From positions 1,550,001 to 1,614,000 of the forward strand of contig NZ_CP132932.1 of NCBI RefSeq assembly GCF_040358985.1: a DNA stretch of 64,000 nucleotides, read 5' to 3'. Position numbers and translations under genes: made by a program. Of the stretch, positions 18,646-26,918 are shown piece by piece (the first letter of the stretch is position 1; every line of letters begins with the position of its first letter). Under the pieces are notes generated by a model that did not search any database, was not told the origin of the DNA, and saw only the letters and a list, made by a program, of their open reading frames with translations. This stretch comes from Tunturibacter empetritectus. Its GTDB lineage: Bacteria > Acidobacteriota > Terriglobia > Terriglobales > Acidobacteriaceae.

Positions 18646-19650
18646 TCAGTTCGTGTTTGCCGCAGCGGCGTCCAGCTCGCCGGCAAAGTAGCTCTCGCGA
18701 AAGCGGATTCGCGCCTCAGGATAATCCGGAATCTTGACCCGTATCCTGTGCATTCCCGATGCCGGCTCACCGTTCGCCTCGGCGTGGGGCTGAAAGCTCA
18801 ACAGATAGTAGTTATGCACGTGATTGGAGAGCTGATGCAGGCCTTCGTCGAAGCCTCGCTGCGTGGTGAAGTTGATGTACTCGCCGCCCGAGAGCGCAGC
18901 CAGCTCATGCGCCGCATTCTTCTTCAGGGCGTTCACCGCCATCACCAGAAGGCCGATCGGCCCGCTACCGCCGCCATACTTCAAATCACTCATAACCTCC
19001 GTCTTTCCTGGCCCAAACGCCACAGAGTCGACGACCGTATTGGTTCTCCCAAGTGCAGCAACTACCTCGGCCGGCTTAGCTGTGCTGCCGTGGTCACGGG
19101 TCTCGCTGATCAGCAGAATCGCGTGACGATATTGGTTCTGGCGCGCTTCAAGCAGCTTCGTCGCATACGCGACGGCGTCGAGGGTTGAGGCTTCGGGATC
19201 GTCGCAGGGTTCAAGCTGCGAGAGTGCGCGGCTCATAGCGTCGACGTTGTTGGAGAATTTGCCGAGCAGCAGCGGTGCGGAGCCGTACGTGACGATGGCG
19301 ACCTCGCGCGGGGCATCGCCGGCGATGCCATCGATCATCGAGCCCAGGCCGCTTAGCTTGGGGTACTCATAACCAGCGGCGCGGCTGCATTGGACGACGA
19401 CGACGAGCGACAGGCCGAGGGAGTCGGTGTCCTCATCGACGCGCACCGCCTGCGGAACTCCATTGTCTTCAACGACAAACTGCTCCGGCTTGAGCTCGTA
19501 GATCATCTCGCCGTGTTTGGTCTGGACGGTGGTTGGGATCAGAACCACGTTGGATTGGGTTTTGAGGGTGTAGCTCTGGCTGTCCGCCGGCGCCTGAGCC
19601 AGGGCTGGAAGCGTGGCGCACAGCAGAAGGGCGAGGAGGAGAGACCGCAT
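18646..19650 (-). CDS. Secreted VWFA-related acidobacterial-type protein
   Basis: 334 aa with signal peptide (MRSLLLALLLCATLPALAQA). It matches the VWFA-related acidobacterial family: an N-terminal beta-rich part (LKTQSNVVLIPTTVQTK, YELKPEQFVVEDNG) and then a von Willebrand A-like fold (GLSLVVVVQCSRAAG, EVAIVTYG, HAILLISETRDHGS). The canonical metal site DxSxS is not present (VQCSRA instead), so metal-dependent adhesion is doubtful. Function of the family is unknown. It is transcribed alone and convergent with nothing. Confidence 0.85.
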   Translation of the reverse strand: MRSLLLALLLCATLPALAQAPADSQSYTLKTQSNVVLIPTTVQTKHGEMIYELKPEQFVVEDNGVPQAVRVDEDTDSLGLSLVVVVQCSRAAGYEYPKLSGLGSMIDGIAGDAPREVAIVTYGSAPLLLGKFSNNVDAMSRALSQLEPCDDPEASTLDAVAYATKLLEARQNQYRHAILLISETRDHGSTAKPAEVVAALGRTNTVVDSVAFGPGKTEVMSDLKYGGGSGPIGLLVMAVNALKKNAAHELAALSGGEYINFTTQRGFDEGLHQLSNHVHNYYLLSFQPHAEANGEPASGMHRIRVKIPDYPEARIRFRESYFAGELDAAAANTN

Positions 19651-20045
19651 CCCTCAAGTCTAAACGGAGGAAATTTTGCATTTTGATTGGGAAAAAATGG
19701 TTTGTGGTGAGGGGGTGGCTTTTGTTGGGGTTTTGCGCTTTTGTGGTGTTTTGCGATGGTTAAATCGTGGTGTGATCGTGGTGACTTGTGTGGCTGACGT
19801 GGTGTTTTAGCCGTCACTTTTCTGCAACCGAAAGATGCGCCACAAATCTCAACTTTATTTTCGGACTTGCCGGTTTACTTTCTGCCTCCCGGGCGGTCGA
19901 AAGAAAATTTTCCCATTTGCGTCCACACGACAGGAATCTCTACTGCCTCGCGGCGACTTACTTCAGAGTCACTCATCTAAGTTATAGTCCGAGGGTGGCT
20001 GTCTGACCTCCCCCTGGAACGAGAATTGAACCGAAAGTTGACTTG
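19651..20045. other. Gene-free region between the VWFA gene and the prolyl oligopeptidase
   Basis: Divergent intergenic region of 395 bp. The left half is T/G-rich on the plus strand. The only signal seen is a -10-like TATAGT at 19983-19988, about 58 nt before the oligopeptidase ATG, with a weak TTACTT 19 bp upstream. No gene or repeat was recognised. Confidence 0.4.
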
Positions 20046-22154
20046 ATGACTACGACCCCTGCTATTGCTTCACCCTCCCCTGCGATGACCTCCCCTGCGA
20101 CGACCTCAGCTCTCACGTATCCTACTGCCCGCAAGGTGGAGCAGACGGACGACTACTTTGGCACTTCGGTCAGCGATCCTTACCGATGGATGGAGGATGT
20201 CGACTCCGCCGAGTTGAAGGTCTGGGTGGATGCCGAGAATGAACTGACACAGAGCTATCTTGCGGAGGTCCCCTCTCGCGAGGCGATGCAGAAGCGGCTG
20301 ATGGAACTGATCGACTTCGAGCGATACACCGCTCCCGCGCGGCGAGGCGAGCGATACTTCTACTCGCACAACAGCGGGTTGCAGAATCAGAACGTCATCT
20401 ACTGGCACGAGGGGCTGGAGGGTGAGCCGAAGGTGCTGCTCGATCCGAATATCTTCTCGGCCGATGGCACGGTTGCGATCAGCGGCCTCAGCATCACCGA
20501 CGATGGATCACTGGCAGCGTACTCGATCGCGGACGCAGGCAGCGATTGGGTGAAGTGGCATGTGCGCGATGTCACCACCGGCAAGGACCTGCCCGATATC
20601 GTCGAGTGGTCGAAGTTCAGCGGGGCCGCGTGGCTCAAGGACGGCAGCGGCTTCTTCTACGAGGGCTACGACGCGCCTGCGGCTGAGGCGCTGAAGGCTG
20701 CCAACTACTTTCACAAGGTGTTCTTTCACAAACTGGGTACACCGCAGAGCGAGGACAAGCTCGTCTTCGACCGTCCCGACGACAAGGAGTTGAATCTCGG
20801 GGCGAACGTGACTGATGACGGGAGATACCTGGTGCTCTATCAGAGCAAAGGCACAAGTCCGAACAACGAGATCGCCATCAAGAATCTTCAGCAGCCCGAG
20901 TCTGCGACTCTGCGGCTGATCGAAACTGCGGATGCCACCTACGCACCGATTAACAACGACGGCTCTCTCTTCTGGCTGCTCACAACGCTCGATGCTCCTA
21001 ACGGTAAGGTCATCTCCATTGACCTGAATCATCCTGAGCGCGAACACTGGAAGACGGTAATTCCCGAGAGCAAAAACAAGCTGAGCGACATCTCGATCAT
21101 CGACAATACGTTTATCGCGAACTATCTTGCCGATGCGCAGAGCCTGATCGAACTTCGCAGTCTTGATGGTCAGTTGATCGAACGGCTGAAGCTGCCCGCG
21201 ATCGGCACCGCCTACGGCTTCGGCGGACTGCGCGAGGATACCGAGACCTTCTACCAGTTCACCAACTTTACGACGCCGGGCACGATCTACCGACTGGATA
21301 TGAAGACGCGCCAGTCAACCATCTATCGACAGCCGAAGTTGTTGTTCGATCCGGCGCTCTATGAGACGACGCAGATCTTCTACACCAGCAAAGATGGCAC
21401 GCGTGTGCCGATGTTTCTCAGCCACAAGAAGGGCCTTATGCTCGACGGCAGTGCGCCGACACTACTGTATGCGTATGGCGGCTTCAATGTGCCGTTGATG
21501 CCGGAGTTCTCTTCCGCGCATGTGATGTGGATGGAGATGGGCGGGGTCTACGCACAACCCAGCCTGCGAGGCGGCGGCGAGTATGGCGAGGCATGGCACG
21601 AGGCCGGAACGCGGCTGAAGAAGCAGAACGTCTTCGACGACTTCATCGCTGCGGCAGAGTGGCTAATCGCGAACAGGTACACCTCGGCGGCGAAGCTGGC
21701 CATCTCCGGCGGAAGCAACGGCGGTCTGCTGGTGGCGGCCTGTGAGCTGCAGCGGCCGGATCTCTTTGGCGCCGTAGTCGCACAGGTTGGTGTGATGGAT
21801 ATGTTGCGCTTCGATAAGTTCACCATCGGCTGGGCGTGGAAGGAGGAGTATGGATCTCCTTCAGAGAACGCGGAGGAGTTTGCCGCGATCTACAAGTACT
21901 CGCCGCTGCACAATATTCGGCCGGGCGTGGCCTATCCGGCGACGTTGATTACCACGGGCGACCACGACGACCGAGTCTATCCGGCGCACAGCTTCAAGTA
22001 CACGGCAGCTCTGCAGGCGGCACAAGGCGGCACGAATCCGATCCTGATTCGGGTGGAGACGCGGGCGGGGCATGGGGCGGGGATGCCGCTGAGTAAGAGA
22101 ATTGAAGCGACGGTAGATCAGTACGCTTTTCTGGTACGAGAGTTAAACCGGTAG
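20046..22154 (+). CDS. Prolyl oligopeptidase (S9A family)
   Basis: 702 aa serine peptidase that cleaves short peptides after proline. The N-terminal seven-bladed propeller begins after SDPYRWMEDVDS, and the alpha/beta-hydrolase domain occupies about residues 420-702. The triad is visible: Ser557 in ISGGSNGGLLVA, Asp in TGDHDDRVYP and His in RAGHGAGMP. No signal peptide is seen; residues 1-25 are a Thr/Ser/Pro-rich leader, so it is probably cytoplasmic. The ATG at 20046 is preferred over the adjacent TTG at 20043. Its stop codon directly abuts palindromic element copy 1. Confidence 0.95.
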   Translation: MTTTPAIASPSPAMTSPATTSALTYPTARKVEQTDDYFGTSVSDPYRWMEDVDSAELKVWVDAENELTQSYLAEVPSREAMQKRLMELIDFERYTAPARRGERYFYSHNSGLQNQNVIYWHEGLEGEPKVLLDPNIFSADGTVAISGLSITDDGSLAAYSIADAGSDWVKWHVRDVTTGKDLPDIVEWSKFSGAAWLKDGSGFFYEGYDAPAAEALKAANYFHKVFFHKLGTPQSEDKLVFDRPDDKELNLGANVTDDGRYLVLYQSKGTSPNNEIAIKNLQQPESATLRLIETADATYAPINNDGSLFWLLTTLDAPNGKVISIDLNHPEREHWKTVIPESKNKLSDISIIDNTFIANYLADAQSLIELRSLDGQLIERLKLPAIGTAYGFGGLREDTETFYQFTNFTTPGTIYRLDMKTRQSTIYRQPKLLFDPALYETTQIFYTSKDGTRVPMFLSHKKGLMLDGSAPTLLYAYGGFNVPLMPEFSSAHVMWMEMGGVYAQPSLRGGGEYGEAWHEAGTRLKKQNVFDDFIAAAEWLIANRYTSAAKLAISGGSNGGLLVAACELQRPDLFGAVVAQVGVMDMLRFDKFTIGWAWKEEYGSPSENAEEFAAIYKYSPLHNIRPGVAYPATLITTGDHDDRVYPAHSFKYTAALQAAQGGTNPILIRVETRAGHGAGMPLSKRIEATVDQYAFLVRELNR

Positions 22155-22155
22155 A

Positions 22156-22341
22156 GACTGTCCTGCCGGACGGGCTCACTACGCGTGGGGCGGTCACTTC
22201 GTGACTTGTATACCCCTTCGGTTGGTCCTCCCGTTGGTCGGAGAAGAAGCTATTCCCGACCAACGGGAGGGCCACGCGAAGCTTTAAAAAGGCGTGCGAA
22301 CGCCCGCCCCACGCGCAGTGGGCCCGTCCGGCAGGACAGTC
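22156..22341. repeat. Nested palindromic element, copy 1 (complete)
   Basis: A 186-bp element with perfect 20-bp terminal inverted repeats (GACTGTCCTGCCGGACGGGC at 22156-22175 and its complement at 22322-22341). Inside is a second 12-bp pair (22182-22193 with 22304-22315) and a central 14-bp hairpin (22228-22241 with 22256-22269). It fills the space between the stop of the oligopeptidase (22154) and the stop of the convergent MarR-GNAT gene (22342). Related copies lie at 39209 and 50973. No transposase gene is present. Confidence 0.9.
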
Positions 22342-23244
22342 TTAAGAGATGTTTTTGCGAAGGAAGACTGTCGCCTGGGGGTTGTCGTTGTAGCGTTCGC
22401 ATGGGACGTAGCCGCGTCTCCGATAGAGAGCAATTGCAGTCTTCAGACCGTCGTGGCTATCAAGGTAGATCCAACGCAATCCTCTGCTTCGGGCGAACTC
22501 CTCCAGCGCATCCATAAGCTTGTCTGCGATGCGATGCCCGCGGGCGGCCGGCTGCACGTAGAGCCGCTTGCACTCGCCGGCAAACGGAATGGTGGTCATC
22601 TTTCGCAGCAGGACGCAGCCAACTGGCTTGTCTTCCAGGAAGGCGAGCCACACGCCGGAGGAGGCGCCGTTGATGATCTGCTGGATCGAAGGGAGCGTAT
22701 CGCGTACCACGACGTTGATCGCATCGTAGTACTCCTGCAGAAGTTGAAGCACCTCGTCGCTGCACTTCGATACGCGAACGATGCGCAGGGAAGATTCTTT
22801 CGGCCGACTCATGATGGAGCGAACCTTCGAGAGCGAATCAAGCAGCACCTCGCGGTCGGGGGAATTAATGTCTGCGAGCATTTGCTGTATTTGTAACTCA
22901 GACTGTTCGTTGAGCTTTGCTACGGCTCTGGCTCCGGATGGCGAGAGGGTAAGCAGCCTTTCGCGGCCGTCGTGCTTTGAGGAGACCTGGCGCACCAACC
23001 TTCGCCGTGTGAGCAGAGCGAGGCATCGACTGATGTATCCGGCGTCGAGGCCGAGCGTGTTGCGTAATGAGGACGCAGTCTGTCGGGGATTGGCTCCGAT
23101 CTCATAGAGGATCCGCGCCTCCGTCAGCGAAAACTCCCCGTCCAGATGCCGCTTTCTCAGCAAGCCCAGCCGCGCGGTGTAGAAGCGGTTGAACTCTCGT
23201 ACTGCGGAGACCTGATTCGGTTCGTCGAGGTTGGTGCCAACCAT
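22342..23244 (-). CDS. MarR-type regulator fused to GNAT acetyltransferase
   Basis: 300 aa fusion. The first half (about 1-150) is a MarR winged helix (VREFNRFYTARLGLL, LTEARILYEIG, LDAGYISRCLALLTRRRLV, GRERLLTLSPSG). The second half (about 155-300) is a GNAT domain with the acetyl-CoA loop region RLYVQPAARGHRIADKLM and the end ALYRRRGYVPCERYND. Such fusions exist widely; the acetyl acceptor is not known. It should bind DNA and transfer an acetyl group in the cytoplasm. The gene is convergent with the oligopeptidase. Confidence 0.93.
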   Translation of the reverse strand: MVGTNLDEPNQVSAVREFNRFYTARLGLLRKRHLDGEFSLTEARILYEIGANPRQTASSLRNTLGLDAGYISRCLALLTRRRLVRQVSSKHDGRERLLTLSPSGARAVAKLNEQSELQIQQMLADINSPDREVLLDSLSKVRSIMSRPKESSLRIVRVSKCSDEVLQLLQEYYDAINVVVRDTLPSIQQIINGASSGVWLAFLEDKPVGCVLLRKMTTIPFAGECKRLYVQPAARGHRIADKLMDALEEFARSRGLRWIYLDSHDGLKTAIALYRRRGYVPCERYNDNPQATVFLRKNIS

Positions 23245-23418
23245 AGGAGGAGTTTAAGATTAAATAGTTGCTAAAAGCAAGTATCTAGATTTCTGATGAC
23301 ACGGCCGTTGAATCTTGTGGAGTGGTTGGGGCATTTCGGCAGGTAATAACCAATTACGCAATACAGCTTGCGGCACCCGACGGCGGGATTCAATTTTTTA
23401 TCGCTATTTTTGCGGCGA

Positions 23419-23541
23419 TACTGGGTTTGTCCTGCTTTCGGGGTATATCCAAATACCCAGCATTTGTGGTGATCCGGCGGAGAAATGTGAATCCGGGGAC
23501 ATCGCCTACGCGTCTTAATAAATACGTAGAAAGGTCGCTCT
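23419..23541 (+). promoter_or_regulatory. Structured leader before a small secreted peptide gene
   Basis: Upstream of the 51-codon gene the sequence can fold as CTGGGT ... ACCCAG (23419-23424 with 23455-23460), or alternatively as a GGGTAT-atccaa-ATACCC hairpin. A direct repeat, GTGATCCGG then GTGAATCCGG, follows. No known riboswitch class is recognised. Confidence 0.3.
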
Positions 23542-23697
23542 ATGAAACTGAGAATTTCTATCGCGTTCCTACTGGCACTGGTTCCTGCACTCGCTTCGGC
23601 AGCACCAAAGCAGCCCGCAGCGCATCTGCGGCCACAGGGGTATCACGACCGCGCCCCGAAGGCTCACATTGAACACTCATACCCGCACCACGCGTAA
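23542..23697 (+). CDS. Small secreted His/Pro-rich peptide, 51 aa
   Basis: A short open frame with a good ribosome site (GAAAGG, 7 nt before ATG) and a textbook signal peptide (MKLRISIAFLLALVPALASA). The predicted mature part of about 31 residues is rich in His and Pro (HLRPQGYHDRAP, SYPHHA) and lacks Cys. His-rich exported peptides can bind metals, but nothing here shows that. It lies between MarR-GNAT and trpF, on the opposite strand to both. Real by start, signal and ribosome site; function unknown. Confidence 0.65.
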   Translation: MKLRISIAFLLALVPALASAAPKQPAAHLRPQGYHDRAPKAHIEHSYPHHA

Positions 23698-23743
23698 ACG
23701 AGTGTTCTTCGCTGCCGCTGAGTTGAGATAAAACCAACTTAGG

Positions 23744-24427
23744 TCAGATCGAATCGACCTTCGACTCACGCGCCTTCCGAATAAATACCGCTAGTTTTTC
23801 CGGGCTTTTTCTGCCCGGCACCGCCTCCACACCACTTGCGACATCGACCCCCCAAGGATTGAGCCCCTGGATAGCCTCCGCTACGTTTTCGGCGCGGAGG
23901 CCACCTGCCACAATGAGCTTGAGCTGAGGCGGGGCTTCGTCGAAGATGCTGCGCGCGATGTCCCAGTCAAACGAGACGCCAGTGCCCCCGAGGACTGCGC
24001 CTACCTTCGAATCGATCAGAACACGATCTACTAAGCCGTCAGCTGCAATCTTGCGCAGCTCCGAGGCTACGATCACTGCGCTGGCGGCGTCGGCATCGAC
24101 TTGCCAGTGAATAGTCTGGATGAGGGAGACCTGCCCGGCGAAGAGCTTGTGGAGGCGATGCAGAAGGGCGAAGTCGACGCCGCTGTGGAGCTGCACTGCG
24201 GTGAGACCGGCCTCATGGGCTGCGCGCGCGATCTCGTAGGCATCGACTGCGTGGAAGACGCCTACGCGCTCGACGGTGGATGGAAGATGCGGCGTAATCT
24301 TTGCGACCTCGGCAGAGGTGACGCGGCGCGGGCTGGGGGCGAAGACGAAGCCGAGCGCATCGGCGCCAAGTTCGGCGGCTAGTTTTGCATCTTCGAGGTT
24401 AGTGTTGGCGCAGATCTTAATCCACAT
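23744..24427 (-). CDS. trpF: Phosphoribosylanthranilate isomerase
   Basis: Third step of tryptophan synthesis: converts phosphoribosylanthranilate to CdRP. 227 aa. The catalytic Cys is in WIKICANTN (the family usually has KICG) and the Asp in RVLIDSK. The phosphate-binding loops LIVAGGLRAENV and GVDVASGVE are intact. It lies 33 nt downstream of trpC on the same strand, so the two form a small trp operon without the other trp genes. Confidence 0.95.
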   Translation of the reverse strand: MWIKICANTNLEDAKLAAELGADALGFVFAPSPRRVTSAEVAKITPHLPSTVERVGVFHAVDAYEIARAAHEAGLTAVQLHSGVDFALLHRLHKLFAGQVSLIQTIHWQVDADAASAVIVASELRKIAADGLVDRVLIDSKVGAVLGGTGVSFDWDIARSIFDEAPPQLKLIVAGGLRAENVAEAIQGLNPWGVDVASGVEAVPGRKSPEKLAVFIRKARESKVDSI

Positions 24428-24460
24428 GAGGTTGGCCGGCTTCGCTCGCGTGCCTTCTGG

Positions 24461-25264
24461 TTAGATGTCGGAGGAGTACTCACGATCCAGAAGGGTAGCG
24501 AGCGCGGCTGCGGGGTTGGGCTGCCGCATGAGAGTCTCGCCGATGAGGAAGGCATCATATCCGGCGGCCCGCAGCCTGGCGATATCTTCCGCAGTGCGGA
24601 TGCCGCTCTCGGCTACGGTGACGACGTCTTTCGGTACGGATGCGGCGAGCTCGAAGAGAACTTCGGTGCGTACGGAGAAGGTGCGCAGATCGCGGCTGTT
24701 GACACCGATGAGGTCGAAGCCCAGAGCGACGGCGCGTTCCATCTCTTCACGGTCGTGGGTCTCGCAGAGGACGTCGAGGCCGCGGGAGCTGGCTTCGTCG
24801 CGCAGATCGCTGAGCGCCTCGTCGCTGTGCGCGGAGACGATGAGCAGGATCGCATCGGCTCCGTAGGCGCGGGCTTCGAGGATCTGGAAGGGATCGAGGA
24901 TGAAGTCCTTGCGGAGGCAGGGAATGTCGACGACGCTCGATGCCTGTTCGAGGTAGGCGAGCGAACCCTGGAAGAACTCCTCGTCGGTGAGGATGGAGAG
25001 GGCAGCGGCGCCGGAGGACTCGAAGGTCTTGGCGAGGGTGGCAGGATAGAAGTTGCTGCGGATGAGGCCCTTGGAGGGAGAGGCTTTTTTAATCTCGGCG
25101 ATGATGGCGGGGCCATTTTTTGCAGCTGCCTGGAGGCCGGCACGGAAGCCGCGGGGGATGTGGGCGGCGGCCATGCTCTCAAGCAGCCCAAAGTCCGCGA
25201 CCGCCTTGCGAGCTCTTACCTGTAGGAGCGTGTGCGCAAGAATCTGGTCGAGCTGAGTGGGCAT
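24461..25264 (-). CDS. trpC: Indole-3-glycerol phosphate synthase
   Basis: Fourth step of tryptophan synthesis: closes the indole ring of CdRP. 267 aa, normal length. Motifs IIAEIKKASPSKGLI, ALSILTDEEFFQGS, LRKDFILDPFQI, IGVNSRDLRTF and VAESGIRTAEDI carry the catalytic Lys/Glu residues. The ATG has AAGGGGA upstream. It is first in the trpC-trpF pair and starts 113 nt from the tRNA-Leu gene. Confidence 0.96.
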   Translation of the reverse strand: MPTQLDQILAHTLLQVRARKAVADFGLLESMAAAHIPRGFRAGLQAAAKNGPAIIAEIKKASPSKGLIRSNFYPATLAKTFESSGAAALSILTDEEFFQGSLAYLEQASSVVDIPCLRKDFILDPFQILEARAYGADAILLIVSAHSDEALSDLRDEASSRGLDVLCETHDREEMERAVALGFDLIGVNSRDLRTFSVRTEVLFELAASVPKDVVTVAESGIRTAEDIARLRAAGYDAFLIGETLMRQPNPAAALATLLDREYSSDI

Positions 25265-25376
25265 AGTCCCCTTGCGATGGCCTTGTGGTCAGCTCCGGAT
25301 GCGACCGGTTCGACCAACACTCGGCTGTCGTTGGCGGCTATTGAAAGCTGCCTGCCTGCAACCGAGGTTGAAACTT

Positions 25377-25463
25377 TGGTGCCGAAGGGGGGACTCGAAC
25401 CCCCACACCCTTGCGAGTACATGGACCTGAACCATGCGCGTCTGCCAATTCCGCCACTACGGC
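25377..25463 (-). tRNA. tRNA-Leu (anticodon CAG)
   Basis: 87 nt including an encoded CCA. Acceptor arms are GCCGTAG and CTTCGGC, with one U-U mismatch at the fifth pair. D-arm GGCGGAATTGGCAGACGC is typical of leucine tRNAs. The anticodon arm is CATGG-TTCAGGT-CCATG with anticodon CAG. A long variable arm (TACTCGCAAGGGTG) and T-arm GGGGG-TTCGAGT-CCCCC complete it. It decodes CUG. Confidence 0.96.
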
Positions 25464-25724
25464 ACGGTGTCATTCGCCCCACCGCAAAGGCCGGAGCACG
25501 CTAACCGCGAGTCTCTAGTTTTACAAACGCGACAGCTGCTGTCAATGTTGTCGCTGCCAGTGTGGCGCAGGTTTCCGGGAGGCGGACATCCCCCGAAGAA
25601 GGAGACGTCCGGAGTGGGGACCTTGCGCATCCAATAACGAAACATGGTTCAATGCAGGATCGGAGATTGCGAGTCTTCTTCCCGGCAACCGCGTCTAGAT
25701 CCTAAGGAAGGCTGACCCATTTCC

Positions 25725-25982
25725 ATGAACGAACCGAAGGCTCCCTCCCAGGGGACAAACGTTGAAAAGATTCCGGAAGATATCTCAGTCGAGATGCGCA
25801 GAATCGCACACGATCTGAGCAATGCACTCGAGATTATTGTGCAGACGAGCTATCTGCTGAGCACCACCGAGCTGAAAGAACCGGCTTCGGACTGGCTGCG
25901 GATGCTCGATGGTGGCGTGGAAAAAGCACTGAAGCTCAATCTGTCGCTGCGCACTTACATCAAGGAACACACCACAAGCTGA
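25725..25982 (+). CDS. Orphan histidine-kinase H-box (DHp-like) small protein
   Basis: 85 aa. Residues 22-48 (MRRIAHDLSNALEIIVQTSY) match the H-box of two-component kinases, with a candidate phospho-acceptor His29 in AHDLSN. Residues 56-82 form a second helix, as in a DHp hairpin. There is no sensor, no membrane segment and no ATPase domain, so it cannot phosphorylate itself. It could be phosphorylated by another kinase or act as a phosphotransfer or dimer partner. AAGGAAGG lies upstream at slightly long spacing. It is convergent (17 nt apart) with the receiver-histone fusion, its obvious candidate partner. Confidence 0.65.
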   Translation: MNEPKAPSQGTNVEKIPEDISVEMRRIAHDLSNALEIIVQTSYLLSTTELKEPASDWLRMLDGGVEKALKLNLSLRTYIKEHTTS

Positions 25983-25999
25983 TACGCAAAGCTGCGAGA

Positions 26000-26659
26000 T
26001 CAGGGCTTCGTTCGACGACGTGCAGGCTTCGACTTGGCGGACGCCTTTGTCGCCTTCTTCGCGATAGCTTTTTTGACGATAGCTTTCTTGACGACGGGCT
26101 TCTTTCGGATTGGCGTCTTCGCGGTAGCAGCCTTCTTGGCCGGCGACGTTCTATTGGCAACCTTCTTCGCAACCGCTTTCTTGATAACTGCTTTTTTGGC
26201 GACCGCTTTCTTGACGGCTGCTTTCTTTTTGCCAATCGCCTTAGCAGCAGCGGGGTTCGACGCGGTTAACGTCAAGCCAAGAGTGGCCAACTTTCGCTCG
26301 TGAGAGGCGATCAGGTCTTCAATCTGCTGGAGGAGTATCCGCGTATGCATGGGCTTGACCAGAAGTTGATCAGCGCCCATCTCCTGCCAGTCCTCTTCGG
26401 CGACAGGGAAGGCTGTCAACAACGCAACCGCGGGATGGTAGTTGGCCAACCGCGCGGCCTTGATCACCTCGATACCGGCAACATCGTGCTCCATGCGCAT
26501 GTCGGTGATCAGCATCTGATACTCGCGGGTGTGCAGCTTCGAGATGCCCTCGCGCGCGGAGGCGGCTGTGTCCACATCGAAGCCGCTGATCTCCAGCACA
26601 GCCTTCAGGGTCAGCAGAACAGCGACTTCATCATCGACCAACAGAATACGGCGTCTCAT
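26000..26659 (-). CDS. Response-regulator receiver fused to histone-H1-like Lys/Ala tail
   Basis: 219 aa. Residues 1-120 form a complete receiver domain: acidic pair Asp9-Asp10, phospho-acceptor Asp53 (LITDMRM), Thr82 (ALLTAFP) and Lys102 (LLVKPM). From about residue 137 the protein becomes a repetitive Lys/Ala/Val tail (KKAAVKKAVAKKAV, KKAIVKKAIAKKATK, ending KPARRRTKP), as in histone H1 or the AlgP/Hc1-type bacterial proteins that bind DNA without sequence specificity. There is no helix-turn-helix. Phosphorylation could thus control a nucleoid-binding protein. AAAGGGA precedes the ATG. Confidence 0.9.
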   Translation of the reverse strand: MRRRILLVDDEVAVLLTLKAVLEISGFDVDTAASAREGISKLHTREYQMLITDMRMEHDVAGIEVIKAARLANYHPAVALLTAFPVAEEDWQEMGADQLLVKPMHTRILLQQIEDLIASHERKLATLGLTLTASNPAAAKAIGKKKAAVKKAVAKKAVIKKAVAKKVANRTSPAKKAATAKTPIRKKPVVKKAIVKKAIAKKATKASAKSKPARRRTKP

Positions 26660-26824
26660 TCAGTTCCCTTTCGAAGGCTTCCGTGCAAACATACATGATC
26701 GAGCGCACGATTCCAAAGCGGAAGGGTCCCGACGTTGAAGAGTCCTGCACTGGAAGGCTCCCACTCGAAGCCCACAACGTTCGATCTTCTTCGCTGATTA
26801 CAGGGGGCTTGGTGCGCGAAGTGT

Positions 26825-26830
26825 TATACT
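26825..26830 (+). promoter_or_regulatory. -10-like box before infC
   Basis: TATACT about 90 nt before the infC start, near-consensus for a -10. No good -35 at the normal spacing. A small hairpin (AGCGG ... CCGCT, 26886-26906) lies just before the ribosome site. Confidence 0.4.
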
Positions 26831-26918
26831 TCACGTTGCGGTGCAACCTTTCGTAAGATTTGCATCTAAACCCTAAACAACGCATAGCGGCTGAGAAAAT
26901 CCGCTGTGGAGGCGACTT

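Noticed and set aside
20043..20046. TTG as start of the prolyl oligopeptidase
   Set aside because: An ATG follows immediately and no ribosome site favours the TTG.
22185..22517. Open frame across palindromic element copy 1
   Set aside because: Made of the inverted repeats and the antisense of the GNAT gene; not a plausible protein.
26040..26240. Lys/Ala tail of the receiver protein as a frameshift product
   Set aside because: The repeats are regular in this frame, use normal codons and end at a clean stop; a shifted frame would not give KKA/KKV periodicity.
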